Origin: Pseudarthrobacter albicanus | GTDB lineage: Bacteria; Actinomycetota; Actinomycetes; Actinomycetales; Micrococcaceae | Assembly (NCBI RefSeq): GCF_018224015.1 | Contig: NZ_JAGPOT010000004.1 | Span: 62,001-126,000, forward strand | Length of the DNA: 64,000 nucleotides | Direction: 5' to 3' | Part shown: positions 28,137-37,628 of the stretch, piece by piece | Numbering within the stretch: the first letter of the stretch is position 1 | Layout of the letters: every line of letters begins with the position of its first letter | The notes under the pieces: model-generated | Seen by the model: the letters and a program-made list of their open reading frames with translations, nothing else | Databases searched by the model: none | What the model was told of the DNA's origin: nothing | Made by a program: the position numbers and the translations under genes

Positions 28137-30848
28137 ATGGCGCGTCCGCTCATCGCAACGAAGCTGTACGTCCCGAAGCTGCGACGCGGTCTTGTGGGCC
28201 GCCCACGTCTCATTGACCGTCTTGGTCGCCGGGCTGCGTCGAGACTGACGCTGTTGTCTGCACCGGCCGGGTTCGGCAAGACGACGCTCCTTGCCGAGTG
28301 GCTGGCCGGGACGCACGGCGAAGATCGTCGTATTGCGTGGCTCTCGCTCGACGCAGCGGACAGCGATCCTGCCTCATTTTGGACCTACGTTGTGTCCGCG
28401 CTCCAACCGGCGGTACCCGGCATCGGCTCGTCTGCACTGGAGCTCATAGCCTCCTCATCGATGTCGATCGAGCCTGTGCTCACCACGGTGCTGAATGAGC
28501 TGGCCGCGGCACCGACCGATGTCTGGCTGGTGCTCGATGACTACCACCTGGTTGACAGTGACGATGTCGGCGACGGGATGGTCTTCCTGCTGGAACATCT
28601 TCCGCCCCAGGTGCACGTGGTGATCAGCACCCGCGCCGACCCCGGGCTGCCATTGTCTCGTTGGCGGGCACGCGGCGAGCTCGTCGAGATCCGTGCTGCG
28701 GAACTGCGTTTTACGTCCGCGGAGGCCGCCGCGTACCTCAATGAGGTGGCCGGACTGGACCTTTCCGCAGGGGACGTCACGGCGTTGGAGCAGCGCACGG
28801 AAGGGTGGATCGCCGCGCTGCAACTCGCTGCGCTTTCTATCCAGGGGCGCGAGGACGTTGCCGGTTTCATTGCCGGGTTCGCCGGGAACGACCGGTACAT
28901 CGTCGACTACCTGGTCGAGGAGGTACTCCAGCATCAACCCGGTCCGGTTCGCGAATTCCTGTCGCGCTCAGCGGTTCTCGACCGTCTCACGGGCCCGCTC
29001 TGTGACGCCGTCACTGGCCGCGACGACGGGAGCGACATGCTCATGGCCCTGGAACGCGCGAACCTCTTCATCGTCCCCATGGACGACCGGCGGGAATGGT
29101 ACCGCTACCACCATCTCTTCGCCGACGTGCTGCGGGCGCGCCTGCTCAGCGAGCAGCCTGAGCAGATTCCGCTGCTGCACCAGCGCGCCAGCGGCTGGTA
29201 CGAGTGCCACGACCTGACAGGGGACGCGGTCCGGCACGCATTGGCTGCCCGGGACTTCGACCGCGCGGCGTACCTTATGGAGCTGGCAGCCCCTTCTATC
29301 CGGCGCAATCGTCAGGATGCGATGCTGTTCGGCTGGCTGAAGGAGCTGCCCGACACCGCCGTCCGGCGCAGCCCGGTGCTCAGTGTCTTCTACGGATTCA
29401 TGCTCATGCTCTCGGGTAACCCCGACGGAGCCGAACCCCGATTCGAGGACGCAGAACGCGCGCTGGCTGCCGTGCCGGAGGGATCCCCTACCCCGTGGAC
29501 TGACAGCGAAGAGCTTCAGACGCTGCCGGCGACCATCGCCGTCTACCGCGCCTCGCTCGCCCAAGCACGGGGCGATGTGGCAGGCACGTCCGAGCACGCC
29601 CGGCACGCATTGGACCTGGCCCGTCCGGGCGACCATCTTGCCCGGGGCGCTGCGGCCGGATTCCTGGGGCTCGCCGCCTGGGCAAAGGGAGACGTCTCTA
29701 CGGCGCTGCAGACTTTCACTCAGGCAGTGGCCAGCCTGCACGCAGCCGGCAACCTGGTCGACGAGCTCAGCAGCACGGTGGTGCGCGCTGACATGTGGCT
29801 GGCGGCAGGCCGACCCGGCAAGGCACGACGGCTCTACCAACGCGCGCTGCGGCTGGCCGAGGCCCAGGGCGAGTCAGTGGCGCGGGCAACCGCAGACCTG
29901 CACGTGGGGCTGAGTGAGATCGACTGCGAAGCCGGAGACCTCGGCAGCGCCAAACGACACCTCGAGACCGCCGCAGCGTTCCTCGAGCGCGCTGCGATGA
30001 CCGAAAGCCGCTACCGATGGTTCGTGGCAAGTGGACTGATCGCCCAAGCCGAGGGAAGCCCGGAGAGCGCAATCAACCTCCTGGACCAAGCGGAGCAGAT
30101 CTACCGGCCGGGGTTCTTCCCGGACGTACGCCCTATCGCCGCGATGAAGGCCCGGGTCTGGATCGCGGCGGGCAGGATGTCAGAGGCCGCCGACTGGGCA
30201 CATGACCGAGGCGTGTCCGTCACGGACGATGCCAGCTACCTGAGCGAGTTCGACCACCTCACCTTGGTGCGACTGCTCATTGCGCAGCACCGCTCATACC
30301 CCGACGCAGGAGCCTTGGACCATGCACGCCGCCTGTTGGACCGGCTGGCTGAGGACGCCGAATCATCCGGACGAGCCGGAAGTCTGGTCGAGATCCGCAT
30401 GCTGCAGGCTCTTGCGCATGCGGCGCAGGGACACCGGCCGCAGGCCCGCGAGGCGCTGGGCCGGTCATTGGCCGAGGCCCCCGAATCAGGTGAGTACGTG
30501 CGGCTCTTCCTGGACGAGGGTGCCCCCATGATGGGGCTGCTGCGCGACGCCACACGCCACGGTATCGCCGGCAACCACGCGCACCGCTTGCTCGGCCTCG
30601 GTGCATCGGCCGAAGCGCAGGCCCCCGGCCCAGGGCAGCGCCCGCTCTCGACGGCGGACCCGTTGAGCGGACGGGAACTGCAGGTGCTCAGGCTCCTCGC
30701 CAGTGAGCTGAGCGGGCCGCAGATCGCCCGCGAGCTGTTCATCTCGCACAACACGCTGCGGACCCACACCAGGCACATCTTTACCAAGCTCGAAGTCACC
30801 ACCCGCCGGGCGGCGGTCCTACGGGCCCGCGAACGCGGTCTGATGTAA
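28137..30848 (+). CDS. MalT-like LuxR-family transcriptional regulator (STAND ATPase)
   Basis: A 903-aa regulator. An N-terminal NTPase domain has Walker A APAGFGKTTLLAEW near residue 40 and the sequence WLVLDDYHLVDS as the Walker B region. A long TPR-like helical region (about 420-800) follows. The last about 60 residues are a LuxR helix-turn-helix (LSGRELQVLRLLASELSG, HNTLRTHTRHIFTKL). This is the MalT/LAL architecture, in which ATP and an inducer trigger activation. The start at 28137 begins the conserved TKLYVPKLRRGLV segment. Two small genes follow on the same strand and are typical companions. The inducer is unknown. Confidence 0.9.
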   Translation: MARPLIATKLYVPKLRRGLVGRPRLIDRLGRRAASRLTLLSAPAGFGKTTLLAEWLAGTHGEDRRIAWLSLDAADSDPASFWTYVVSALQPAVPGIGSSALELIASSSMSIEPVLTTVLNELAAAPTDVWLVLDDYHLVDSDDVGDGMVFLLEHLPPQVHVVISTRADPGLPLSRWRARGELVEIRAAELRFTSAEAAAYLNEVAGLDLSAGDVTALEQRTEGWIAALQLAALSIQGREDVAGFIAGFAGNDRYIVDYLVEEVLQHQPGPVREFLSRSAVLDRLTGPLCDAVTGRDDGSDMLMALERANLFIVPMDDRREWYRYHHLFADVLRARLLSEQPEQIPLLHQRASGWYECHDLTGDAVRHALAARDFDRAAYLMELAAPSIRRNRQDAMLFGWLKELPDTAVRRSPVLSVFYGFMLMLSGNPDGAEPRFEDAERALAAVPEGSPTPWTDSEELQTLPATIAVYRASLAQARGDVAGTSEHARHALDLARPGDHLARGAAAGFLGLAAWAKGDVSTALQTFTQAVASLHAAGNLVDELSSTVVRADMWLAAGRPGKARRLYQRALRLAEAQGESVARATADLHVGLSEIDCEAGDLGSAKRHLETAAAFLERAAMTESRYRWFVASGLIAQAEGSPESAINLLDQAEQIYRPGFFPDVRPIAAMKARVWIAAGRMSEAADWAHDRGVSVTDDASYLSEFDHLTLVRLLIAQHRSYPDAGALDHARRLLDRLAEDAESSGRAGSLVEIRMLQALAHAAQGHRPQAREALGRSLAEAPESGEYVRLFLDEGAPMMGLLRDATRHGIAGNHAHRLLGLGASAEAQAPGPGQRPLSTADPLSGRELQVLRLLASELSGPQIARELFISHNTLRTHTRHIFTKLEVTTRRAAVLRARERGLM

Positions 30849-30976
30849 CCTGGCCAGCCTCGGGTTCTCACCCTCCCGGTCACATCGCAGGGTGATGCCG
30901 GGTCACCCAATCCGCCCCTACCTTGGAGTCATCCCGCGGCGCCCAGCCACGGACACCCAGAACCAGGGAGCCGGAC

Positions 30977-31666
30977 ATGTCCATCACCACCACCAAACTC
31001 ACCCGCGCGGCAGGCTTAGGCGCCGTCGCGGCGGGCCTGCTGTTCATCGGCATCCAAATCAACCACCCCCACCTGGACGCCACCTTCGTCACCACGACCG
31101 AATGGACGGTCCGCCAAGCCCTGAAGGTCCTCATGGCCGCCCTGTCGCTCATCGGCATCACCGGCATGTACCTGCGCCAGGTGAAGCAAACCGGGATGCT
31201 CGGCCTGCTCGGGTACCTCCTGTTCGGCGCCGGTTACCTCATCATGATGAGCATCGAAGTCATCGGTTTAGTCGTCCTCCCATCCATCGCCCACAGTGCA
31301 CCCGGCTACGTCAACGACGTCCTGGCCGTTGCCACCGGCGGTCACGCGACCGGCGACATCGGCCTGATGCAGGCCCTCAGCCTGATCTCCGGCCTGGCAT
31401 ATATCTCCGGCGGCCTCGTCTTCGGGATCGCGCTCTTCCGCACCAACATCCTCGCCCGTTGGGCTGCGGCGCTCCTCGCCGGTGGCACCGCCGCAACCAT
31501 CGCGATCCCCCTGCTGCCCCAGATCAACGAAAGGCTGTTCGCCGTGCCCACCGGCGTCGCCCTGATCGGCCTCGGATACTCCTTGTGGCGCGATCAGCGC
31601 GCCGCGGCCGCTCGGCCCATGCCCAGCACTGTCAGCCCGCCGCTGGACCCGGCCGGCGCCAAGTGA
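30977..31666 (+). CDS. Six-helix membrane protein downstream of the LuxR regulator
   Basis: A 229-aa protein with about six hydrophobic segments, beginning LGAVAAGLLFIGIQI and including ALSLISGLAYISGGLVFGIA. It resembles uncharacterised DUF4386-like membrane proteins. The ATG has AGGGAG six bases upstream. It lies 128 bases after the MalT-like regulator on the same strand and may be its regulated target or a signalling partner, which is inference from neighbourhood. The C-terminal tail is Pro/Arg-rich. Confidence 0.75.
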   Translation: MSITTTKLTRAAGLGAVAAGLLFIGIQINHPHLDATFVTTTEWTVRQALKVLMAALSLIGITGMYLRQVKQTGMLGLLGYLLFGAGYLIMMSIEVIGLVVLPSIAHSAPGYVNDVLAVATGGHATGDIGLMQALSLISGLAYISGGLVFGIALFRTNILARWAAALLAGGTAATIAIPLLPQINERLFAVPTGVALIGLGYSLWRDQRAAAARPMPSTVSPPLDPAGAK

Positions 31667-31713
31667 CACAGCAGCAGCCGAATCAGCGGGGCGACGGCGG
31701 AAGTCGGGTCCTC

Positions 31714-31938
31714 ATGACCCAGTCCCCCAAACTAGTGCCCGCCGGCTACCGGATTCGGGTCGACGGGCACCTCGACGACCACTGGTCTGCCTGGTTCGGT
31801 GACCTCACCCTGGCCCGCGAAAGCGACGGCACGACAAGCCTTACCGGTGTCGTCACCGACCAAGCGGCCCTGCACGGGCTACTCACAAAGGTCCGCGACC
31901 TCGGCGTCGCCCTGATCTCTGTGGAGGCCATACGTTGA
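31714..31938 (+). CDS. 74-aa conserved small protein accompanying LuxR regulators
   Basis: A 74-aa soluble protein (YRIRVDGHLDDHWSAWFGDL, then TLARESDGTTSLTGVVTDQA) with a predicted alpha/beta pattern ending in LLTKVRDLGVALISVEAI. I recognise this kind of sequence as a frequent neighbour of MalT-like LuxR regulators in actinobacteria, but it has no assigned function. The ATG follows the membrane-protein stop by 47 bases. The ribosome site is weak (GGGTCCTC), so translation may be coupled. A role as an antagonist or partner of the regulator is only a guess. Confidence 0.65.
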   Translation: MTQSPKLVPAGYRIRVDGHLDDHWSAWFGDLTLARESDGTTSLTGVVTDQAALHGLLTKVRDLGVALISVEAIR

Positions 31939-32199
31939 GCACACCAGGGGCGATAGAGACGATGAGGTACCACCGCAAGATTGAGCTGAGAGCCCCACCG
32001 GCATGGAAGCGGCGGTCCTCAACGTCGTAGAGCACACATCATTGGTCGATGACCGTGGATGTTGCGCACCTGCCACCTGGTCGAGCCTTCTCAGTCTTCG
32101 GTGTCTCACATCCTCTCTCAACCCTTGCGGGCCGCGGAGTCTGGGGACAGAACTGCCGGCCGGTCCGGCGTCGAACATGGACGCAGCCTTCCGCACGCG

Positions 32200-32967
32200 T
32201 CACTGGCTGTCGTACTCGTCGTGGCGGCGGAACCAGAAGCCGGTCTCGTTGCGGCCCAGCGGCGCGCGGTCGAGCCACTGGTACATGCCCCAGAGGGAGT
32301 CCACGCCGCGCGCGTAGGCGGAGTAGGTGTGGTAGACGACGCCGTCCTCGAGGGCGAACGCGCTCACTCCGTGCTCTTCCTGCCGGTACGTCGCCCAGTC
32401 CGTTCCGACAACGCTCAACGCGAAGTCGTCGAGCCCGGACCCGTCCTCGCCGGCCGGCGCCCGAAAGTCCGCCGCGCGGTAGTTGTACTCGATGGTTCCC
32501 GACTCCCACTGCTCCTTCGTGAACGCCGCGTGGAAGTCGTAGTTGAAGTCGCTGCCGAACGACGACGCCCAGGGGAAGCGCCAGCCCATCCGCTGCTTGT
32601 ACGCCTGCAGTTTCGCCAGCGGTGCCCGCGACACCGCGAAGAACGACACGTCGTGATTGGCGAAGTGGACCACGGAGCCTTCGAAACCGTCCGCGATCGC
32701 CGAGCAGGACGGGCACCCTGCCTCGAAGTCGGGCCCGAACATGAAGTGGTAGATGAGCAGCTGCGACCGTCCCCGGAACAGATCGGCCAGGGACGCTGCG
32801 CCGTCGTCGGTCTCGAAGCGGTACTCCTTGTCCATGCGGACCCAGGGCAGATCCTGCCGCTGCCGCGCCAGTTCGTCGCCACGCCGCGTCAGCGCCTTCT
32901 CGGCGTCGAGCAACTCCAGCCGGGCTGCAAGCCACTCTTCACGTGTTCCGGTCTTGTGATTGGTCAT
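32200..32967 (-). CDS. DUF899 thioredoxin-like protein
   Basis: A 255-aa protein of the DUF899 family, a thioredoxin-like fold of unknown function. Recognisable parts are the N-terminal EEWLAARLELLDAEK, FMFGPDFEAGCPSCSAIAD with a C-x2-C motif in the place of the thioredoxin active site, and the C-terminal DRAPLGRNETGFWFRRHDEY. The start at 32967 is set by GGAG seven bases upstream. It follows a DUF2182 membrane protein gene by 42 bases on the same strand, so the two are probably co-transcribed. The function is unknown but redox-related by fold. About 260 bases before it (31939-32199) hold nothing recognised. Confidence 0.87.
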   Translation of the reverse strand: MTNHKTGTREEWLAARLELLDAEKALTRRGDELARQRQDLPWVRMDKEYRFETDDGAASLADLFRGRSQLLIYHFMFGPDFEAGCPSCSAIADGFEGSVVHFANHDVSFFAVSRAPLAKLQAYKQRMGWRFPWASSFGSDFNYDFHAAFTKEQWESGTIEYNYRAADFRAPAGEDGSGLDDFALSVVGTDWATYRQEEHGVSAFALEDGVVYHTYSAYARGVDSLWGMYQWLDRAPLGRNETGFWFRRHDEYDSQ

Positions 32968-33009
32968 TGTCTCTCTCCTTCTTGCGTGTTGCACCAGCCT
33001 GATGGTGCC

Positions 33010-33645
33010 TCATCTTGAGGGCATAAGTCCGGGAACCGACGACGGCGCGATGAGGATCAGGAGTCCAAGCCCGACGATGGCCAGCGCCACTGACACATCG
33101 ACGGCGGCTTTCGCGGGCAGGAGCTTCTGGGCGAGGACGACGATCATGGACATCCAGGTGACGCTCATGACGCTCAGCGCCACCAGCATCAGCATCAGTC
33201 CGATGCTCGAGCCGACGCAACAGAGCCCGAACTCGAATCCAGAGCCGACGCTCTCGCGGCAGCGCCGGCGGAAGTGCTGCTTGAGCGGCGTGAACTCGTA
33301 GACACCTGCCCCGATCACAATCGCACCGGCGGCGAAAGGCTCGTGCGGCCGGTACAACGCATAAACGGCAACGCCCACGAGTGTCCAGACGGCAAGGTAC
33401 GACCCGAGGAAGAGCGGCACGGCGCGCATACGACCGTTGGCATGAGCGTGTCTCACGACTGCCGGAGCCGCGCCTGGCAGCATCATCGCCGCCATCATCG
33501 ACACCCACAGCGGGACAAAGAACGTGAACGAACCGAGCCGGGTCGCAACGCCCATGTCCATGCCGTTCATCAGCCAGACGGCGACGACCCAGGATGCGGC
33601 GGCGAGACCGAGCGTCGTCGTCAGCGCGGCGAGTCGAAGTTGCAC
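33010..33645 (-). CDS. DUF2182 membrane protein
   Basis: A 211-aa integral membrane protein with five or six hydrophobic segments. The DUF2182 signature is visible as MSMMAAMMLPGAAPAVV, with the YEFTPLKQHFRRRCR segment and GLCCVGSSIGLMLML later. The methionine- and histidine-rich pattern suggests metal binding (family opinion, not proven). The start is a GTG with GGAGG six bases upstream. It heads a two-gene unit with the DUF899 gene. Confidence 0.85.
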   Translation of the reverse strand: MQLRLAALTTTLGLAAASWVVAVWLMNGMDMGVATRLGSFTFFVPLWVSMMAAMMLPGAAPAVVRHAHANGRMRAVPLFLGSYLAVWTLVGVAVYALYRPHEPFAAGAIVIGAGVYEFTPLKQHFRRRCRESVGSGFEFGLCCVGSSIGLMLMLVALSVMSVTWMSMIVVLAQKLLPAKAAVDVSVALAIVGLGLLILIAPSSVPGLMPSR

Positions 33646-33784
33646 CGTGTCCCTCCCCCTGCTTATCCCGATCCCCGATGCGATTGCATGATGAAACCTC
33701 AGATGTGTCGCCTTGTATCAAAGGTGGCGCCAACTGGACGGCGGCGAGTCAACTTGTGTCGGCGGCTGACTCACAGGCGCCCGA

Positions 33785-33827
33785 CTAAAAAAGCGGTGGA
33801 CCCCCGGCCAGCGGATGACCGCCGCTT
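33785..33827 (-). terminator. Rho-independent terminator of the NCS1 permease gene
   Basis: On the minus strand AAGCGGCGG pairs with the later CCGCTT (small bulge) and is followed by TTTTTTAG. It lies 17 bases after the permease stop at 33844. Confidence 0.65.
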
Positions 33828-33843
33828 GCCCCATGCCTCGGGT

Positions 33844-35298
33844 TCAGGGTTCGACGTACATTTTCGCGGCTTCCTCAAGTTCGGTTGCCTGGGTCTGGGC
33901 CAGCCGTGTTTCCGCGGCCGTGTCGATGTGGCGGGTGAGTACCCAATAGAGGAAGGCTGAGACCGGCAGGCCGATGAACAGGGAGATGTCAGCGCCACCC
34001 ATCGCTTCGGCCGCGGGTCCGACGAAGAGTTTTCCGGCGGAGAAGAAGGGAATCATGACCGCGAAACCCACGAGGTAGGCGGTGATTCCGGGCCAGCCCC
34101 AGCGTCCGTAAATGCCGTGGGGGTGGAAAATCTCCGCGATGGCATAGTGGCCCTTGCGGACGATGAAGTAGTCGGTGAGGTTGACGGCTGTCCACGGAAT
34201 GAAGAAGTACAGCACCAGCAGCAGGAAGTCGTTGAAGTTGGCGAGGAAATCGGCGGATGCGATGTTGGCGAAGACGAGGGAGATGGCCGCGGTGATCACG
34301 ATGGTGACGACGCGGATTCTGATTGTGGGCCGGATACGGCGCAGGCTGTCGATGGAGGAGATCAGGGTAAGGGATCCGCCATACATGTTCAGCGCCGTGA
34401 CGGACAGGAGCCCGAGGGCTGCGATGAACAATGCGATCGATCCGAAGCCCGGGAACAGCTTGTCGGCAGTGTCCTGGATCGAACCGATGGTCTCGAAGTC
34501 CTTGCCGGCTGCCGCGGCGATGAATGAGCCCAGGAACATGACCCAGATACCGCCCAGGGCGCTCCCCCAGAATGTCCACTGGAACGTCCCGCGGGCGGAT
34601 TCCGGGGGGAGGTAGCGGGAATAGTCCGAGACGTATATGGCCCAGGAAATCTGGTAACCGGCGGCCACGCCCAGTTGCCCGAGGAACGGGACGAGATGGA
34701 AATCGGCCAGATCGAATGCGCCGCCGGGCAGGTTAAGGTGGGTGAGAACCGCCACCGTCAGCAGCGCCAGCATGATGATGGTCAGGTATGTCAGGTAGCG
34801 TTCGAAGCCGTGGATCAGGTCATAGCCGAACAGCGCGACGGCCGCGGCGACAATCGTGACGACCCAGAACCAGAGCGTTTCGTTTCCGATGTGAAGGGAC
34901 CCGGCCGCGGCTTGGCCGGCCAGGACTGTGTTGAAGACGTTGAATCCCGCGTACTGCAGGTAGGCAAACAGCCACACCAGCAGAGCCCCCACGTACCCGA
35001 ACTGCGGACGGGACTGGATCATTTGAGGCAATCCGAGCTGCGGGCCCTGCGAGGAGTGCGCCGCCATGAACAGGGTGCCCACCAGCACGCCGATCGCGAT
35101 CGCGATCAACGACCAGATCAGGTTCCCGCCCGTCGTGATGCTGATCAGCCCCACCGCGAGCGTGGCTATCTGGGCGTTGCTCATAAACCAAAGCGGCCCG
35201 ATGTGCGAGACCTTTCCATGCCTCTCGTTGAGAGGAACATAGTCGATCGACCGGACTTCCAGTCGACGGCCCGTCACCGGACCCGTGGCTGCACTCAT
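33844..35298 (-). CDS. NCS1-family purine/pyrimidine permease
   Basis: A 484-aa transporter with about 12 hydrophobic segments. The NCS1 features are DYVPLNERHGK at the N terminus, IAIAIGVLVGTLFMAAHSSQGPQLG-type segments (short core: GPQLGLPQMIQSRPQFG), and the SDYSRYLP motif near the middle. It should import cytosine, purines, allantoin or a related base with a cation. The divergent gene encodes a carbon-nitrogen hydrolase and the next an adenine-deaminase-type enzyme, so nucleobase salvage or catabolism is inferred. A terminator with a T6 run follows it. Confidence 0.88.
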   Translation of the reverse strand: MSAATGPVTGRRLEVRSIDYVPLNERHGKVSHIGPLWFMSNAQIATLAVGLISITTGGNLIWSLIAIAIGVLVGTLFMAAHSSQGPQLGLPQMIQSRPQFGYVGALLVWLFAYLQYAGFNVFNTVLAGQAAAGSLHIGNETLWFWVVTIVAAAVALFGYDLIHGFERYLTYLTIIMLALLTVAVLTHLNLPGGAFDLADFHLVPFLGQLGVAAGYQISWAIYVSDYSRYLPPESARGTFQWTFWGSALGGIWVMFLGSFIAAAAGKDFETIGSIQDTADKLFPGFGSIALFIAALGLLSVTALNMYGGSLTLISSIDSLRRIRPTIRIRVVTIVITAAISLVFANIASADFLANFNDFLLLVLYFFIPWTAVNLTDYFIVRKGHYAIAEIFHPHGIYGRWGWPGITAYLVGFAVMIPFFSAGKLFVGPAAEAMGGADISLFIGLPVSAFLYWVLTRHIDTAAETRLAQTQATELEEAAKMYVEP

Positions 35299-35555
35299 GA
35301 CATGTCTCCTAGAACGTGCGATGCCGCCGGCATCGCCGCGGTATCGAAGGCTGCAGCGCCCGGAACCCGCGCCGGCGCCAAGATCTAGTGAAGCGGATCA
35401 CATGCAGGTCGTGGACAAGACTAAACTCGAGTCATGCCTTTGCCCATAGACAGAATCATGGGCCTCTTTTTGTGCGAATGTCCACAGCCCGGGGTGAGAG
35501 CCGGTACCGCCGTCGACCGCCGCCCATCACCGTCAGTTCGAAGGTGACCGCCAAT

Positions 35556-36440
35556 ATGTCCCATCTCGTCCTCGCAGCCGTCCAGGCCCCTCCGCGGCCG
35601 ATCGGTGAACCCCTCTCCGAGTTCGCCGGTGAAGTCGCCCGCGTCATGGCGGAGAACCCCGGAACGCAGCTGATGGTTTTTCCGGAACTTCACCTGTTCG
35701 CCGATGGAATCCCCGACAGGCAACGATCCGAAGCGCTCCAGGAAGCCGCGCAGCCTCTCGACGGGCCGCTCGTTAATGAGTTGAGGCAACTCGCCGGGGA
35801 CCTCAAGCTCTGGTTGGTCCCCGGGAGTATCTGCGAACGCGGGCCCCAAGGCCAGCTGTTCAACACCTCCCTGGTCCTCTCCCCCGACGGCGTCCTGGCG
35901 GCCAGCTACCGGAAGATCTTCCCCTGGCGCCCGTTCGAACCCTACGACCCGGGAGACAAATTTGTGACGGTCGATCTACCCGGATTCGGCAGGGCCGGCC
36001 TGTCCATCTGCTACGACGCATGGTTCCCCGAGGTCACCCGGCAACTGGCCTGGATGGGGGCAGATGTCATCATCAATGTCGTCAAGACCACCACCCCGGA
36101 CCGCGCCCAGGAACTGATCCTGGCCCGCGCCAATGCCATCGTCAACCAGGTATTCATGATTAGCATCAACGCCGCCGGACCCACCGGACAGGGCCGCAGC
36201 ATCATCGTGGACCCCGAGGGCGCTGTCCTGTCAGAAGCCCCGGACGATGCCCCCTGCGTGCTGTCTACCGAGCTTGACATGGGGCATCCGGGCCGGGTCC
36301 GTTCAGGCGGTACCGCCGGACTGAACCGGATGTGGTCCCAGTTCAGGGCGGATGAACCTCCCATCGAGCTCCCCATCTACGGCGGCCGGATCAACCCCGC
36401 CAACTGGACACCGGAAGCCCACACGAATAGCCAGCCCTAG
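35556..36440 (+). CDS. Carbon-nitrogen hydrolase (nitrilase-superfamily amidase)
   Basis: A 294-aa amidase of the nitrilase superfamily. The catalytic triad is visible as Glu44 (MVFPELHLFADG), a lysine near 118 (ASYRKIFPWRP) and a cysteine near 154 (LSICYDAWFPEV). Members hydrolyse amides or N-carbamoyl compounds. The start at 35556 is preferred because homology begins at SHLVLAAVQAPP and AAGGTGA lies eight bases upstream; the longer frame to 35316 reads through unlikely sequence. It is divergent from the NCS1 permease (257-base gap) and may act on an imported base-derived amide. Substrate unknown. Confidence 0.87.
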   Translation: MSHLVLAAVQAPPRPIGEPLSEFAGEVARVMAENPGTQLMVFPELHLFADGIPDRQRSEALQEAAQPLDGPLVNELRQLAGDLKLWLVPGSICERGPQGQLFNTSLVLSPDGVLAASYRKIFPWRPFEPYDPGDKFVTVDLPGFGRAGLSICYDAWFPEVTRQLAWMGADVIINVVKTTTPDRAQELILARANAIVNQVFMISINAAGPTGQGRSIIVDPEGAVLSEAPDDAPCVLSTELDMGHPGRVRSGGTAGLNRMWSQFRADEPPIELPIYGGRINPANWTPEAHTNSQP

Positions 36441-36461
36441 CTGGCTGGTGGCGGCTTGTTG

Positions 36462-37580
36462 TCAGTGTCCCGACTCCGCCAGCTCGGCCAGCAGCTCTGT
36501 CTTGCGTTCCTCGCTCGCGAAGGAGGACCGGATCGAGTTGGCCGCCATCCGCACGCAGTCGAACTCGGACAGGCCGATCACCGCCTTCAGCTGGGCGAAG
36601 TTGTCATCCACGTAGCCGCCGAAATACGCCGGATCATCCGAGTTCACGCTGACGTTCAGCCCCGCCGCGAGCATCGCCGGCAGCGGGTGGTCGGCCAGGG
36701 TGTCCACGGCCCGGAGCCTGACGTTGGACAGCGGGCAGACGGTGAGGGGCGTGAGGTCCTCGACGAGCCGTTCCACGAGCTCCGGGTCCTCCAGGCACCG
36801 GATGCCGTGGTCGATCCGCTCCGCACCCAGTACGTCCAGCGCCTCGATGATGTACGACGGCGGGCCCTCCTCGCCGGCGTGGGCGATGCGCCGCAGCCCG
36901 GCCTCCCTGGCCCGTGCAAACAGCCGCTCGAACTTCGCCGGAGGGTTGCCGACCTCCGCCGAATCGAGGCCGATCCCGGCCACCGGCGCGTCCATCGCCA
37001 GCAACTGCTCCAGCACGTCCCGCGCGGACTCCTCGGACAGGTCCCGCAGGAACGCCGCGATCAGCAGCGTGGAGATGCCGAACTCCTCGCGGGACGTCGC
37101 CAGCACCGACGCCACCCCGTTCACGCAGGTCGCCAGGGAAACCCCGCGGGACAGGTGCGCCTGCGGATCCAGCATGATCTCGGCATGCCGCACCCCGGCG
37201 AGCGCAGCCCGGGAAAGATAGGCCCGGGTCATGTCGGCGAAGTCCTGCTCGGTCCGCAGCACCGCCATGTTGGCGTAGTACAGGTCCAGGAAGGACTGCA
37301 GGTCCGTGAACTCATACCGGCCGCGGAGCTCGTCCAGGTCCGCGTACGGCAGCCGGATCCCGTTGCGCTCCGCGAGCGCGAAGATCAGTTCCGGCTCCAG
37401 CGTCCCCTCGATGTGCAGGTGCAGTTCGGCCACCGGCAGCGCGCCCTTGACGGCTGCGGGGACGTCCGCCTCCAGCTCGGTTGCGTGGTGGGGATCGGTA
37501 CTGCCCGGGCCGGTGCTGCCCGTGCTGCCGGTGCCGGGATCGCTGGTGCCGGCGCCAGCGCCGCCGTCGTAAGGTTCCAT
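36462..37580 (-). CDS. Adenine-deaminase-type member of the adenosine deaminase family
   Basis: A 372-aa metal-dependent deaminase. The metal-binding HxH lies in ELHLHIEGTLEPEL. A histidine and catalytic glutamate lie in HAGEEGPPSYIIEAL, and a further histidine in RIDHGIRCLEDPEL. The final aspartates lie in NSDDPAYFGGY. HAGEEGPP and SDDPAYFGGY are more typical of fungal/bacterial adenine deaminase (Aah1 type) than of adenosine deaminase, so adenine to hypoxanthine is likely. The start at 37580 leaves an unusual Gly/Ser/Thr/Pro-rich stretch of about 40 residues. It converges with the amidase gene and diverges from the UvrA-like pseudogene. Confidence 0.85.
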   Translation of the reverse strand: MEPYDGGAGAGTSDPGTGSTGSTGPGSTDPHHATELEADVPAAVKGALPVAELHLHIEGTLEPELIFALAERNGIRLPYADLDELRGRYEFTDLQSFLDLYYANMAVLRTEQDFADMTRAYLSRAALAGVRHAEIMLDPQAHLSRGVSLATCVNGVASVLATSREEFGISTLLIAAFLRDLSEESARDVLEQLLAMDAPVAGIGLDSAEVGNPPAKFERLFARAREAGLRRIAHAGEEGPPSYIIEALDVLGAERIDHGIRCLEDPELVERLVEDLTPLTVCPLSNVRLRAVDTLADHPLPAMLAAGLNVSVNSDDPAYFGGYVDDNFAQLKAVIGLSEFDCVRMAANSIRSSFASEERKTELLAELAESGH

Positions 37581-37628
37581 CCGGCAAGGATAATGCCCGG
37601 GAGCGCCGGCGCCGCTAGAGTCGGAGCA

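Noticed and set aside
31939-32199. Short open frames between the LuxR companion gene and the DUF899 gene
   Set aside because: None has a ribosome site, homology or a plausible composition.
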